A stretch of 41,153 nucleotides of DNA from Brevundimonas abyssalis TAR-001. GTDB lineage: Bacteria; Pseudomonadota; Alphaproteobacteria; Caulobacterales; Caulobacteraceae. The stretch is taken from positions 1 to 41,153 of the forward strand of contig NZ_BATC01000019.1 of NCBI RefSeq assembly GCF_000466985.1, given 5' to 3'. The notes under the pieces were generated by a model. It saw nothing but the letters and a program-made list of their open reading frames with translations. It was not told where the DNA came from and did no database searches. The position numbers were made by a program, and so were the translations under genes. Below, piece after piece: positions 27,845-38,687 of the stretch. Positions within the stretch are counted from its first letter, which is position 1, and the number at the start of each line of letters is the position of its first letter.

Positions 27845-27978
27845 CCGCTCATCCCCGCGAACGCGGGAATCCAGTGATTTGGATGACCTGAAGGGTCAGG
27901 TCTGCTCCGCTCGCCAATCCTGAAGCATCAGCGTCAAGCTGGACAGGACTGTGTCCCCGCGTTCGCGGGGATGAGCGG
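27845..27978. repeat. 134-bp element with perfect 23-bp terminal inverted repeats between astA and astD
   Basis: Bases 27845-27867 are the exact reverse complement of 27956-27978. Each arm contains its own short palindrome, CCCGCG-AA-CGCGGG, so three alternative foldings exist. The element fills the astA-astD spacer almost completely: it starts nine bases after the astA stop and ends seven bases before the astD ATG. The arm sequence (TCATCCCCGCGAACGCGGGA) is of the kind scattered between genes in many alphaproteobacteria. In the mRNA it would form a long hairpin that could stabilise the upstream transcript or limit astD translation. Confidence 0.75.
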
Positions 27979-27987
27979 GTTTCTAAG

Positions 27988-28995
27988 TCAGCTCTTAACC
28001 CGAACGACGCCGCCGGGTTTGAGTTTCAGGGCGTCGGCGGCTTCCTTGCTCATATGGGCGGTGTCCCCGTCGATGGCCACCTTGGTGCGCACGGCGCGGA
28101 AGGCGGTGACGCTGTCGGTGGAGGCGAGGGAGACCAGTTCCACGTCCACCTCGTCGGCGACGGCCAGGGTCAGGGTGCGGGCGTCGCGGACGGTGCGGAT
28201 GTTGTCGCGCTCGCAGGCCACGGTGGGGCCGCCGTCGAAGATGTCCACCAGGCCGTTGGGGCGGAAGCCCTCGGATTCCAGCAGGGCCATGGCGGGCACG
28301 CCCTGGGGGTGCACCTTGCCGATCACGGCGCGGGCGGGCTCGGGCAGCAGGCCGATGTAGATGGGGTGGCGCGGGGCCAGGTCGACGATGAACTGCTTGT
28401 CGGTGGAGCCGGTCATGCGGTCCGCGTCGTCGAACTCCATGGGGAAGAATTTGTGCGCCACATGGTCCCAGAACGGACAGGCGCCGTCGGGGGTGAAGAC
28501 GCCGCGCAGCTCGGCCAGCACATTGTCGGCGAACAGGTCGGGATCGGCGCCGATCAGCATGTAGCGGGACTGGGACAGAAGGCGGCCCGCGCCGCCCTTG
28601 CGCCGGTCGGCCTTGAGGAACAGCGAGCCCACCTCGGTCCAGCCGGTGCACTCGTTGACCAGCACCAGGGTCTGGTGATCCAGCCGCACGTTCATGGAGG
28701 GCGAGGACTGGGTGTGATTGACGATGCGGAACGAGAAGAACGGCCGCTTCAGCCCCACCGCCGCCTTGACGCTGCCGACGCCGTCCACGTCGCCGGTGGC
28801 GGTGTCCTCGAGCATCAGGGTGTACCAGCGCTCCTGGGGCGGCAGCGTGCCGGTGAAGCTGTCGCGGCTGATGTCCAGCCGTTCGGACAGGACGTCGGCG
28901 TCCTCGGGCAGGCTGGTGAAGCCGGGGCCGGAGAGGATGGCCAGTTCGAGCAGGGAGTCGAGATCGGAGGGCCCGGCGGGGCGGACGACGAGCAT
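27988..28995 (-). CDS. astA: Arginine N-succinyltransferase AstA
   Basis: AstA transfers succinyl from succinyl-CoA to the alpha-amino group of arginine, the committing step of the AST pathway. The product is 335 residues, close to the E. coli enzyme. It opens with the GNAT-like RPAGPSDLDSLLELA and ISGPGFTSLPED-type segment. Family signatures follow: SFTGTLPPQERWYTLMLED, GLKRPFFSFRI, SLFLKADRRKGGAGRLLSQS, MEFDDADRMTGS and HPIYIGLLPEPARAVIGKVH. The C-terminus is VVRVKS. Start: ATG 28995, four bases after the stop of the M20 hydrolase, so the two are co-translated. Confidence 0.95.
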   Translation of the reverse strand: MLVVRPAGPSDLDSLLELAILSGPGFTSLPEDADVLSERLDISRDSFTGTLPPQERWYTLMLEDTATGDVDGVGSVKAAVGLKRPFFSFRIVNHTQSSPSMNVRLDHQTLVLVNECTGWTEVGSLFLKADRRKGGAGRLLSQSRYMLIGADPDLFADNVLAELRGVFTPDGACPFWDHVAHKFFPMEFDDADRMTGSTDKQFIVDLAPRHPIYIGLLPEPARAVIGKVHPQGVPAMALLESEGFRPNGLVDIFDGGPTVACERDNIRTVRDARTLTLAVADEVDVELVSLASTDSVTAFRAVRTKVAIDGDTAHMSKEAADALKLKPGGVVRVKS

Positions 28996-28999
28996 GCGG

Positions 29000-30249
29000 T
29001 TACAGGGTCTCCAGTCGAAGGGATTTCAGGCGGTGGGCGTCGATCTCGCCCGAGGCGGTCTTGCACAGGATCAGGACGGAGAGCTGCGCCCGTTCGACGA
29101 AGCTGTCGGGCCAGGCGAACTCGTCCTCGGAGTGAATGTCGCCGCCCAGCACCCCCAGGGTGTCGATATTGGGCAGGCCCGCGGCGTGCAGATTGTTGCC
29201 CTCACACACACCGCCCGATGACTTCCAGGCGATGGTCTGGCCCAGCAGGGCGCCGGTCTGGCGCACGGCCTCGAACAGCTCGGTCTGGGCCGCGTCCATG
29301 GGCTTGGGCGGGCGGGTGAAGCCGCCGTGAAGGTGCAGGCTCAGGCCCTCGAACGGCGGGGTCGAGGCGATCTCGGTGACGGCGTGTTCGATCCAGGCGG
29401 CGGACTGGGCGTCGGGGACGCGGACGTTGAAGCGGACCACGGCGTTGTCGGCCACCACGTTCAGGGCGCCGCCGCCGGAGATCTTCGCCACATTGACGCT
29501 GACGCCCTCGCGCTGGCCGTTCAGGCCATGCAGGGCGGCGGCGAGGATGGCCGCGCCGGCCACGGCGTTGCGGCCCTCCTCGAAGGCGCGGCCCGCGTGG
29601 GCCGCCTTGCCGGTGACGATCAGGTGCCAGTTGCCGCTGCCCTTGCGGGCGCCGGCGAGGGTGCCGTCCGCCAAGGCCGGTTCATAGGTCAGGCCCAGAT
29701 GCCCGCGCGCGCCAGCTCGGCCAGCAGGGGGGCGGAGGCGGGGGAGCCGATCTCCTCGTCCGGGGACAGCAGGACGGTCCAGCCGACGCGGTCCTTGTCC
29801 GGGTGGGCCTCGAAGGCGTCCAGCGCGCCCAGCAGGACGGAGATGCCGCCCTTCATGTCGGCCAGACCGGGGCCGTTGAGGGCGCCGTCGGCCCGCGTCG
29901 TCACGGTCTGGAACGGGCTGTCGGCGGGAAACACCGTGTCATAGTGGCCGGTCAGGACCACCTGGATCGGGGCGTCAGGGCGGGCGGTGATCTTCAGGCA
30001 GTCGGCGTGGGCCTGTTGGATCACCCGGCCGTCGTCGCCGACGATGGATGAGGGGGAGGTGGGGATGCGCGCGATTTCGGCGGGCAGGGTCCGCGCCTCG
30101 GCCTCCAGCACGTCCAGCATGCGGGCGAGACCGGCGTCGTTGCGGCTGCCGGAGTTGATCCCGCTCCAGGCGACGGCGCGCGACAGGATGTGCGCGCCAG
30201 CCTCGGCGACGCGGTCGAGAACCGTCTGGTCGTGGGGGTGAATCTTCAT
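29000..30249 (-). CDS. M20-family metallopeptidase/hydrolase, first gene of the ast operon (apparent 1-base frameshift)
   Basis: This is a zinc hydrolase of the M20/carboxypeptidase G2 type. Metal ligands are seen in order: H102-x-D104 in TGHYDTVFPAD, D131 in GPGLADMKGG, the catalytic Glu pair in SPDEEIGSP (165-166), the dimer-domain His in GKAAHAGRAFEEG, and the last His in GGDIHSEDEF. The frame breaks near 29701: ELARAG-IWA-stop should read ELARAGHLGLTYEPAL, restored by adding one C in the GGGCCATCTG stretch. The whole gene is then 416 residues with all ligands, so it is probably functional. Being first in the ast operon, it may supply arginine or hydrolyse a succinylated intermediate. astC and astE are not in the window, so a desuccinylase-like role is possible but unproven. 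Confidence 0.85.
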
Positions 30250-30314
30250 GCGGGCGGACCCTACGCGCCCGGCGGGACAAAAGCCAAGTCAGGCAATATT
30301 CGTGCGCCGGAGCC

Positions 30315-33300
30315 CTATTCGGTCCGGTTGGGGCGACGATCGCGGCGGCCCGTGCCCGGCTGCCGGGTCTGGTTGCGCCAGCGGATGGCCAGGCGCGCGT
30401 CGCCGTCGCCGCCGACGCGCGAGGTCACGGCGATGTTGCGTCGGACCTGCCACTCCACCTGAACGGCGCCGCCTGCCTCGCCGCCGCCGATGACCTCGAA
30501 ATAGACGTTGTCAGTCAGGTAGCGGCCGCCCGCGACGGTCAGGGCCGAGGCGTCGCCGCCGAAGGACAGGCGGTCCAGACCGGCGAACTCGCGCAGATTG
30601 CCCAGCACGTCGAAGCCGCCGCCGCCCGCCAGGGACGCCACGCCCGAGGCCAGCTGGGCCGCCTCGAAGGCCGACAGCTGGGACGCCGAACGGCCGAACA
30701 GGACCTGGGACAGGATCTCGTCCTGGGGCAGCTGGGGCGTGGAGGTCAGTTCGATCTCGGGAGAGGCGGCGGTGCCGGTCACCCGCACCTCGGCGGTCAG
30801 GGCCGGATCCTCGCGCACGGCGCGCAGGTCGAGGCGGATGCGGTCGGTGTTGGTGGACAGGGTGACCGTGCCGCGCTCGTCGAACACGAAACGCTTGCCC
30901 GCGAAATCATAGTCGCCGCGCACCACCTGCGCCGTGCCGGTCAGCTGCGGGCTGGCGAGGGAGCCGCGCACGCGGGCGTGACGTTCATCTCCACATTCAG
31001 ACCGCGCCCGCGCACCCAGACCTGGCCGTTGGGGGAGCGCAGCACGATGTCGAGCCCGATGGTGGGGCCGCGTCGTTCGGCTTCGGGGTCGTCCTGGCCG
31101 TTGACGACCGGATCGCCCCCGGGCCGGTTCACCTCGATCACGTCCATGCGCACGATGCCGTTGCCGCCGAGAGGATTGGCCGCGACCTCGGCCTCGTCGA
31201 TGTTCAGGCGGCCCATCAGCTGGATGTTGCCGTCGGCGCCGCGCGTCACGGTGACCGGGCCGGAGGCGTCGGCGGTGGCGATCTCGTTGTCGATCAGGCG
31301 GAAACTGGAGAGATTCAGGGTGAAGCTGGAGGCCGATCCCTGGCGCAGGTTCATGCGGCCGGAGCCGGATACCGTGCCGCCGGAGCCGTCGTTGGCGGAG
31401 AAGGTCTGGACCTGGGCGGACTCGCCGTCGAAACGGGCGGCCAGGGTCAGGCCTTCCAGGCGGACGCCGGTGATGGTGTCGCGGAACATGCCCTCGCGCA
31501 CATCAAGGGTGCCGGTGATGCGCGGGTCGTTGATGGAGCCGGCGATGTCGGCCTGGCCGTCGACCTGACCCGCCAGACGCTGTTCGCCGCCGAGGAAGAT
31601 GTCCCAGATGGGCTGGACCTGGCCGCTGAGCGACACCTCGCCGGACATGGGGCGGGTGCGGTTGACCGCCAGGCGCAGGGGGGCGGCGGAGGTCTCGACC
31701 GGCAGGGTCAGCTCGGCGCTGGCCTGAACGCCGCCTTCGTCCACGGCCCGGGCCCGGAGGTGCAGGGTGTCGCCGGCCAGACGGGCGTCCAGGGTTCCGT
31801 TGACCTCCAGACCTTCGGCGGCGTCGACGCTGCGCAGTTCGGTCATGGTCAGATTGGCGGAGCCGGACAGGTCGTCGCCGGCGCCGCGCAGGGACACCCG
31901 GCCGGTGACGCGTCCGCGCAGGTCGGGCGACAGGGAGCCGAGGTTCACGCTGGTCAGATTGGCCTCGATCAGGGAGGCGTTGCTGTCCTGACGCAGTTCG
32001 CCCACCAGGCGCCGCCGCCGACGCCCAGATCGACCCGAACGACCCGACCGTCGCCCGCCAGGGCGATCACAGCGGGGCTGCGGGTGTTGAAGGCGATCTC
32101 GCGCACCCGTCCGTCGCCGGACAGGGTGACGGTCTGGGAGCCATTGGCGCGGGCGTAGACGCCGGAGCCGTCAAACTCCACGGGGGTGTCGCCCACAACG
32201 TCCGCAGTCAGGGTGAAGGGCAGGCGGCTCAGCGTGCCCCGGCCCTCCAGGTCCAGGGTGCGGATCAGATAGCTGGAGCCGGCGAAGCGGACATTGCGGC
32301 CGGTGACGTCGAGGATGGCGGTGTCCGAGCCGGCGCCTTCGGTCAGGCGCACGCGCCCGTCCGCCTGGCCGGAGGCGAGGAAGGCGCCCTGGCGGGCGGT
32401 GAAGGTCAGGTCGGCGCTGGCGGGGGCGCCGCCGACCAGGGCGATGTCGCCCTGGGCCTCGACGCTGCCGGCGTTCACGTCCACGCCGCTGAGCCGGACC
32501 CCGCCGTCGGCCAGGAAGAAGTCGCCCGAGGCGCGGGCGGGGCCATAGTTGCTGTCGGCGGTCAGGGCCACGCGGCCGTCGGAGGCGTTGGCGCCGCGCC
32601 GGAAGCTGAGCACCAGATCGGCGTCCGTCAGGGTGAGCGGCCCGGCCGCGACCTCGGCGAACTGGGCCGTCAGGTCGGCGCGGGGCCGGGACAGGGTCCC
32701 GGTGAGGGCGCCTTCGCCGGTCATGGCGCCGTCGATGGCCACGGGACCCACGCCGAACGGACCCTCGGCGTCCCAGTCCAGGGCGAGGCGCAGGCGCCGT
32801 CGCCGCCGATCAGCCCCCGGGCCGTGGCGCGACCGGCCGTGCCGGTCAGCCGGGCGCTGTCGATGGCGATGCGCCCCTCGTCATAGGCGGCGGTGACGGC
32901 CAGACGCGGTGTCGCGCCCAGCAACCGGTCCAGTTCGGCCATGCCGGTGGCGAAGCGGCGGCCCCGTCCGTCGAAGGTGATGCGCCACGGCGCGCCGGGC
33001 TCGGCCCGGCTTGCGCGGATGGGTCCGCCGAAAGCGCCGCGCGCGGCGGGGCGGACCAGTCTCGCGTCCGTGACCTCGGCCCGGCCCGAGAAGCGCAGCG
33101 AGCCGTTCATGCCACGGGCGCCGGAACCGTCCACGATCAGGCCCTGACCGCGCAGGTCGATGTCCTCGAGCAGGAAAGCGCCGTCAGGGGTGCGCGCGCT
33201 CTCGAAGGCCACGCGCGGCTGGGCGCCGAGGAGGCCGCCGATGACGCCCGAGCGGGAGCCGCCCTGGACCGCCAGGTCGCCGTCCAGCGCCATGCGGCCG

Positions 33301-34559
33301 TCGCGGACCTGCACGTTCAGGGGGCCGCTCAGACGGGCGGCGCTGTAGCTGGCGGCCGTCAGATTGCGGACGCTGACGGCGCCGTCCAGCGACCAGGCCG
33401 CGGCGTCGCCCTGGAACAGGCCCGCCCAGGCGGCGGGTCCGGCCAGACGGGCTCCGGTCAGCCGGGTGAGGGAGGGGGTGGCCACGTTCAGGCGGATGCC
33501 GTCGGGCACGGCGCGGTCCGCCGAGCGGACGAAGCCCCGGGCGCGGGAGGTGAAATTCTCGGCGCGCAGATCCCAGGCCATGGCCTCGAAGCCCGGCCGT
33601 TCGGGATCGGCGACCGTGGCGAGGCCGAAGCGGGCGGTGCGGCCGATGCGGCGCACGAAGGGCTCCAGCAGGTCCGAGCCCGAGAAGTCGGCATGGCCCG
33701 AAATGCGGGTGCCGCCGCCCTGCCGGAAGCGGCCGTCGATGGTCAGGGGCGTGAATTCGCCGGTGCGGACGAGGGCGCTGACGCCCTCGCCGTCGATCCG
33801 GGCGCGGGCGCGGAACGGCTCGTCCGGCGAATAGCCCAGGGCGCCGGCCAGGGGGCCGCCGCCCGCCTCCTGCGCCAGGGCGTTCACGCGCAGGTCGTCG
33901 ATGCCGTCGCCCCACTGCACGTCGGCGCGGAGGAAGTCGCCCCGCCGCGTGAGGCTGAAGGCCCGGACCTCGGCGGTCTTCAGGCCCACGCGGCGGATGT
34001 TGGTCTGACCGGTCAGGGTCCAGCGGCCATATTCCTGGCTGAAGCCCTCCTCCAGGTCGATGTTGGCCGAGAACCGGTCGATGTCGATGGTAAGCGGGAG
34101 GCCGCCGCCGGGCGGGTCGTCGGAAGGCTCGACGATGGGGCGGCGGATCAGACGGATGCGGTCGGCCGTGATCTCGCTGGCGTGAAAGCGCCGGGTGACC
34201 AGCGCCAGATAGGACCAGTCCACCCGCACGTCGGTGGCTTCCAGCCAGACGCCTTCCTCATCGGTGACCGTGACCCGGTCGATGGTGAAGTCGTCCCAGA
34301 GGTCGCCGGACAGGCCCTCCACAGTGATGGCGCCGTAGTCGCCCAGCTGCTTGCCCGAAACGAAGCCCATCACCAGGTCGCGCCCGGCGGGGGACAGGAC
34401 GACCAGGCGTCCGCCGATCAGCACCAGAACGGTGAGGGCGATCAGGCCGCCGGCGACCATGCCCGCGATCAGGGCGGCCCACTGCCGGCGCGTGCGCCGG
34501 GCCTTCGCCTCTTTCGGGGTTTCGGGCGGGGTTTTAGGTTCGGTGGGCGTGTCGGTCAA
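30315..34559 (-). CDS. tamB: Translocation and assembly module protein TamB (three apparent 1-base frameshifts)
   Basis: TamB is a large inner-membrane-anchored beta-helical protein spanning the periplasm. It works with TamA in outer-membrane protein assembly and lipid transport. It begins with a Pro/Lys-rich cytosolic stretch and one membrane helix (WAALIAGMVAGGLIALTVLV), then GDYGAITVEGLSGDLWDDFT and long beta-rich repeats. It ends with the DUF490 domain (LSQVLFGRSASQLSAFEAAQ, LTDNVYFEVIGGGEAGGAVQ). Four overlapping frames are joined at about 32796, 32011 and 30977; one base restored at each gives 1415 residues, the normal size. The first two breaks read GGCGCC where GGCCGCC is expected; the third reads ACGCCCG for ACGGCCCG. 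The start is TTG 34559, overlapping the tamA stop as TTGA. The intact reading on both sides argues for assembly error. Confidence 0.9.
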
Positions 34560-36341
34560 AACGCCTGTCCGATGCTGATGTAGAGCTGGAAGTCGGCGTC
34601 GCCTTCGCGCTTGTCCAGCGGGAAGGCCACGTCGGCGCGGATGGGGCCGAAGGGCAGGCGGTAGCGGACGCCGAAGCCGGCGCCGTAGCGCATGTTGCTG
34701 AGGTTCGGGGTCTCCTCGAAGCCGACCGCGCCGCCGTCCACGAAGACCACGGCGCCGAAATTCTCGCCGATGTCGCGGCGCACCTCGACGGAGGCCTCGA
34801 ACAGGGACAGGCCGCCGCGGGGGGTGTTGTCGGTCAGGCGGGGACCGACGCCCTGATAAGCATAGCCGCGCACCGAGCCGCCGCCGCCGGAATAGAACAG
34901 CCGGTCGGACGGGACCACGAACTCCTCGGCGCCGACGATCGAGCCGACGCGCAGGCGTCCGGCCAGGACGGTGCGGCCTTCATCCTGAAGGGGGAGGTAG
35001 CCCGTGCCCGTCACATCGGCGCGCAGGAAATAGACGTCGTCGTCGCCGGTCACAGCCGTCGGCTGGGCGGAGCCGGACAGGCGCCAGCCGCGGCGCGGGT
35101 CGAGCGGGTCGTTGGAGCGGTCCAGGTTGAACCCGCCGCGACCGGTCAGGATCACCAGGTCGCGCTCGACATCCACGGGGCCGCGCGTGATCGGGTCGAA
35201 GCGGGTCTCGTTGTAGAGGCCGCCTTCCAGGCCGACGCCATAGCTGTACCAGGAGGTGCGGTCGAAGCGCTGGCGCAGGTCGGCGCTGAGGTTGATGGCG
35301 GTGCGTTCGTAGGCGTCGGTGTCTTCATAGACGGCCGCGCTGGCCAGACTCAGGGTCTGACCGGGGCGGCGCCAGTGGGGCAGGGACAGCTCGGCGCCGA
35401 TGCGGCTGTCGATGCGCGCGGCGCGGGCGAGGAAGCGCAGGGTGTCGGCGCGCCCGAACCGGTTGTGCCAGGTCCAGATGCCGTCGACGCCGGCGCTCGG
35501 TGGTGGAATAGCTGACCCCCGCCTCAAGGATGCGGCGCGGTCGGTCGGTCAGGGTGACGATGATGGGGCGCAGGCCCTGGTCGTCGGTCTGGTCGGCGGG
35601 GGCGAGGGCGACGCCGACCCCGTCATAGACCCCGGTCTCCAGCAGGCGGCGCTCGAGTTCGGCCACGTCATCGGGATCGTAGACGTCGCCCTCGGTCCAG
35701 GGTGCGAGGCCTCCGACCCAGGCCGGGCGGGTCGGGCCCCGGGTCTCCAGCCGCACGCCGTCCAGCCGGACCAGATCCCCGGCGTCGATGCGGTAGGTGG
35801 GCTGGACCAGAAAGACGGCGTGATCCACGACCACGCGACGGGGCTCGACGGCGGCGTCGGCGTAGCCCCGGCGGGTGAGGCCGGAGACGATCCGCCCCTC
35901 CATGGCGATGACGTCGGCGGCCCGGCCGGGCGCCCCGGGCTTGGTCTCGACCGTGCCGAGCACGGCCTGGGCGGTCTGGTCGTCGGGCGGCGTCTGCAGC
36001 CAGTCCACGCGCGGTTGATCCAGGGCGAAGCGGGGGCCGGGCGTCACGATGATGACGGCGCGCGGCGGGCTTTCACCCTCCACGACCTCCTCGATCACCG
36101 ACTGATAGTAGCCTTCGGAGCGAAGCAGGGCTTCGGCGTTCGCGGCGGCGGCGGCGGCCCGGCGGCGGGCCTGGAAACGGTTTTCGATGCGGGCGTCGGT
36201 CTCGCCCACGGCGCGTTCGAGCGCTTCAAAGAGATCGCCGTCGACCTCGCCGCGCACCAGGGCGCGAGGCTCGGCCTGGACGGCCGTCGCGGCGCCGAGG
36301 ACCGTCAGGGCGACGACAATCAGGGGAAGCGGACGTTTCAA
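34556..36341 (-). CDS. tamA: Outer-membrane assembly module protein TamA (apparent 2-base deletion)
   Basis: TamA is an Omp85-family outer-membrane barrel with periplasmic POTRA domains and is TamB's partner. The start is taken as TTG 36341, with GGAGAG seven bases upstream. It gives a clean signal peptide (MKRPLPLIVVALTVLGAATA, cleavage after VQA). Longer in-frame extension upstream is low-complexity shadow. POTRA-like sequence runs through ALLRSEGYYQSVIEEVVEGE, RRGYADAAVEPRRVVVD and ERRLLETGVYDGVGVAL. The frame breaks near 35496 (VSYSTTE then AGVDGIWTWHNRFGRADTL), where GAGCGCCGGC should be GAGGGCGCCGGC. The barrel then closes with YSGGGGSVRGYAYQGVGPR, GAGFGVRYRLPFGPIRADVA and LYISIGQAF. 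The restored length is 595 residues. It overlaps tamB and forms an operon with it. Confidence 0.88.
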
Positions 36342-36435
36342 ACGCAATCTCTCCGGCCCGCCGGGAACTGGTGGAGGCCGGGCGTGACCGGCGTCAAGCA
36401 TCTCCGTGTGACAGCCTCGCGGCGGGAACCGGGCC

Positions 36436-36696
36436 TCAATAGAACAGTGTCTCGCTTTCCGGTTGAACCGTTGATTCGGAGCTCTCGGGCGGCGGGGGAA
36501 GCTGGGAGTAGTCCGTCGGCGGGGTTTCGGGGGTCGTGGCAGCCGTGTCCACGCCCTCATCCTCGGCGGCGGGGGCCGGCTCCATCGCGGGCGGAGGGGG
36601 CAGGTCGCCCTGCGCCGGATCGCGATAGGCCTCATCGTCACAGGCGGCGAGGGCCGCAACGGCGGAAATCGCCAAGATCAGTCTGAATTTGCTCAT
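36436..36696 (-). CDS. Small Pro/Glu-rich lipoprotein, hypothetical
   Basis: The product is 86 residues. MSKFRLILAISAVAALAAC is a lipoprotein signal with lipobox LAAC, so Cys19 should be acylated. The mature part is low-complexity, rich in Pro, Glu and Ala (PPPPAMEPAPAAEDEG, QLPPPPESSESTVQPE), and ends in LFY. The ATG at 36696 has GGGGAATGAAG upstream at good spacing; another ATG two codons earlier is too close to it. It reads toward tamA and diverges from the histidine kinase. No family is recognised; a periplasmic spacer or outer-membrane-associated peptide is likely. Confidence 0.65.
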   Translation of the reverse strand: MSKFRLILAISAVAALAACDDEAYRDPAQGDLPPPPAMEPAPAAEDEGVDTAATTPETPPTDYSQLPPPPESSESTVQPESETLFY

Positions 36697-36856
36697 CTTC
36701 ATTCCCCAACCCGGTCGGATCCTGTCGCCACACGCAACGCTTGATCCTCGCCCCTGTTCCATCCGCGAGGGGGAGACATCCGTCAAGGCTTGGAAACTAA
36801 TCGTTTGCACTGTGAGAGATACCCTTGTTCGCAAATGCAAGGGAGGCCGACAGGCC

Positions 36857-38607
36857 ATGCTCACATCCGGATATGCAGCGGTGGCGACGGCGCGGGGCAG
36901 GGAATTGCCCACCCGCATCGGCCTCGCCCTGTTCATCGGTGGTGCGGCCATGGTGATGTCGCCCTCGATCTGGCCTGTCATCTGGTTTACGACGATGCTG
37001 GCGGGCCAGGCGCTCGACTGGATCGCGTTCCGGCCGATGCGCCTCGGCGAGGGGGAGCCCTCGCGGGCCCGGCGCGCCTTCTGTGCCGGCGTTGCTGCGC
37101 TGAACACGGCGATCTATTCGTCCATCGCGGTCTATCTGTGGTTCCAGGGCGGTCCCTTCGGGCCGTTGTTCGCCATGATCCAGGTGGCGGGCGCCCTGCT
37201 GCACGTCAGCCTGCATATGCACCATGTGCGGCCCCTGCTGATCGCCTCGGTGATCCCCCATGCGACCTATTTCCTGGGTCTGCCCCTTCTGACCCTGGCG
37301 ATGACCCGCGATCTGGCGGCGGTGGCGATTCTGATCGCTGCGCTTCTGTACGTGGCGCACCTGGTGGTGGCTGTGAAGCAGTCCATTCGGACGACGGGCG
37401 ACATGCAGGCGGCCAGAACCGAGGCCCTGACCCAGCGCGACCGGGCCGAACACGCCAGCGCGGCCAAGTCCGAGTTCCTGGCCGTCATCAGCCACGAAAT
37501 CCGGACCCCCCTGAACGCGGTCATCTCGCGGCCAACCTGCTGCGCCGCAGCCGGCTGGACGCCCAGCAGCGCGAGCATGTCTCCATGCTGCTGGACGGCG
37601 GCGACATGCTGCTGGGCCTGCTGAACGACGTGCTGGATTTCTCCAAGATCGAGGCCGGAAAGATGCGGCTGGAATCCACCGAGATGAATGTGCGCAACAA
37701 GCTGGCCGCCCTGCGCCGGCTGTGGGAGCCCAAGGCCACGTCCCGCGGCGTTCGCCTGAGCGTTGTGGTGGACGAGGCCGTGCCCGACGCGATCCGCACC
37801 GATCCCCTGCGGTTCCAGCAGATCCTGTTCAACCTGCTGTCCAATGCGGTGAAGTTCACCCGGGACGGGGCGATCCGGGTGAACGTCGGCTGGGACGAGG
37901 CGACCTCGACCCTCACGGCCGAGGTTCACGACACCGGATGCGGCATCGCGCCGGACCAGATCGACAGCATCTTCGACAGCTTCGAACAGGCGTCGGCGGG
38001 CGACACCCGGCGGTACGGGGGCACGGGCCTCGGCCTGGCCATCAGCCGCCGTCTGGCCCAGGCCATGGGCGGCGACCTGACGGCGACCAGCGCGCCGGGC
38101 GAGGGCTCGACCTTCACCCTGACCGTGCGGGTCGAGGCGGTGGACCCGGCCGATGCGGTCGAGGCCGCGCCCGTCGTGCGCCCCGCGACCGTTTCGCTGC
38201 AGGGCCGGTCCATCCTGGCGGTGGACGATCACGAGGTGAACCGGCGCATCCTGGCCCTGCTGCTGGAGCCCCACGGCTGTCGCCTGACCCTGGTCGAGAA
38301 CGGCGCCGAGGCGGTGGAGGCGGCGGGGGTCGAGCCCTTCGACGCCATCCTGATGGACATGCAGATGCCGGTGATGGACGGGCTGGAGGCCACGCGCCGC
38401 ATCCGCGCCGGCGGACCAAACGTGGCGACGCCCGTCATCGCCCTGACCGCCAACGCCATGGATGTGCACAAGGCGGCCTGGGACGCGGCGGGGGTCCACG
38501 CCTTCCTGACCAAGCCCATCGACGCGCCCCTGCTGGCCCGGACCCTGGGCGAGGCCTGCGCCGAACGACGCCCGGCGGCTAAACCCGAAGCCGAAGCGGC
38601 GGCCTGA
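36857..38607 (+). CDS. Membrane-bound hybrid sensor histidine kinase with receiver domain (apparent 1-base frameshift)
   Basis: From ATG 36857 (GGGAGG upstream), about 170 residues form five or six membrane helices (LALFIGGAAMVMSPSIWPVI, FAMIQVAGALLHVSLHMHH, AVAILIAALLYVAHLVVAV). A short coiled segment leads to the HisKA box KSEFLAVISHEIRTPLNAV, with the phospho-accepting His at about 213. The frame then breaks near 37527: TCTCGCGGCCAAC should be TCTCGGCGGCCAAC, giving NAVISAANLLRRSRLD. The HATPase domain follows (NLLSNAVKFTRDG, DTGCGIAPD, YGGTGLGLAISRRLAQAMGG). A receiver domain closes the protein, with VDDHEVNRRI, ILMDMQMPVMDG (phospho-Asp) and FLTKPIDAPLLA. The restored length is 583 residues. 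Signal and output partner are unknown; phosphotransfer to another protein is expected. Confidence 0.9.
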
Positions 38608-38637
38608 GGGGCGCGAAAAAAGAGGTCGCAACCTGTC

Positions 38638-38666
38638 TTGCCCCGCCGGGGCGACATCCGTATGGT
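38638..38666 (+). promoter_or_regulatory. Candidate promoter of tRNA-Lys
   Basis: TTGCCC (38638-38643) and TATGGT (38661-38666) are separated by 17 bases and lie 21 bases before the mature tRNA. This fits a housekeeping sigma-factor promoter. It is seen by pattern only. Confidence 0.4.
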
Positions 38667-38687
38667 CCGCGCCGCTTCAAGGTGTGG

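Noticed and set aside
26479..27891. 470-residue plus-strand frame opposite astD
   Set aside because: Antisense shadow of a well-recognised dehydrogenase, with biased composition and no start site.
30960..32800. Programmed frameshifting in tamB
   Set aside because: Three separate breaks without slippery heptamers in a gene not known to use recoding; missing bases are the simpler explanation.
37267..38631. 454-residue minus-strand frame opposite the histidine kinase
   Set aside because: Antisense shadow; kinase and receiver motifs on the plus strand are unmistakable.
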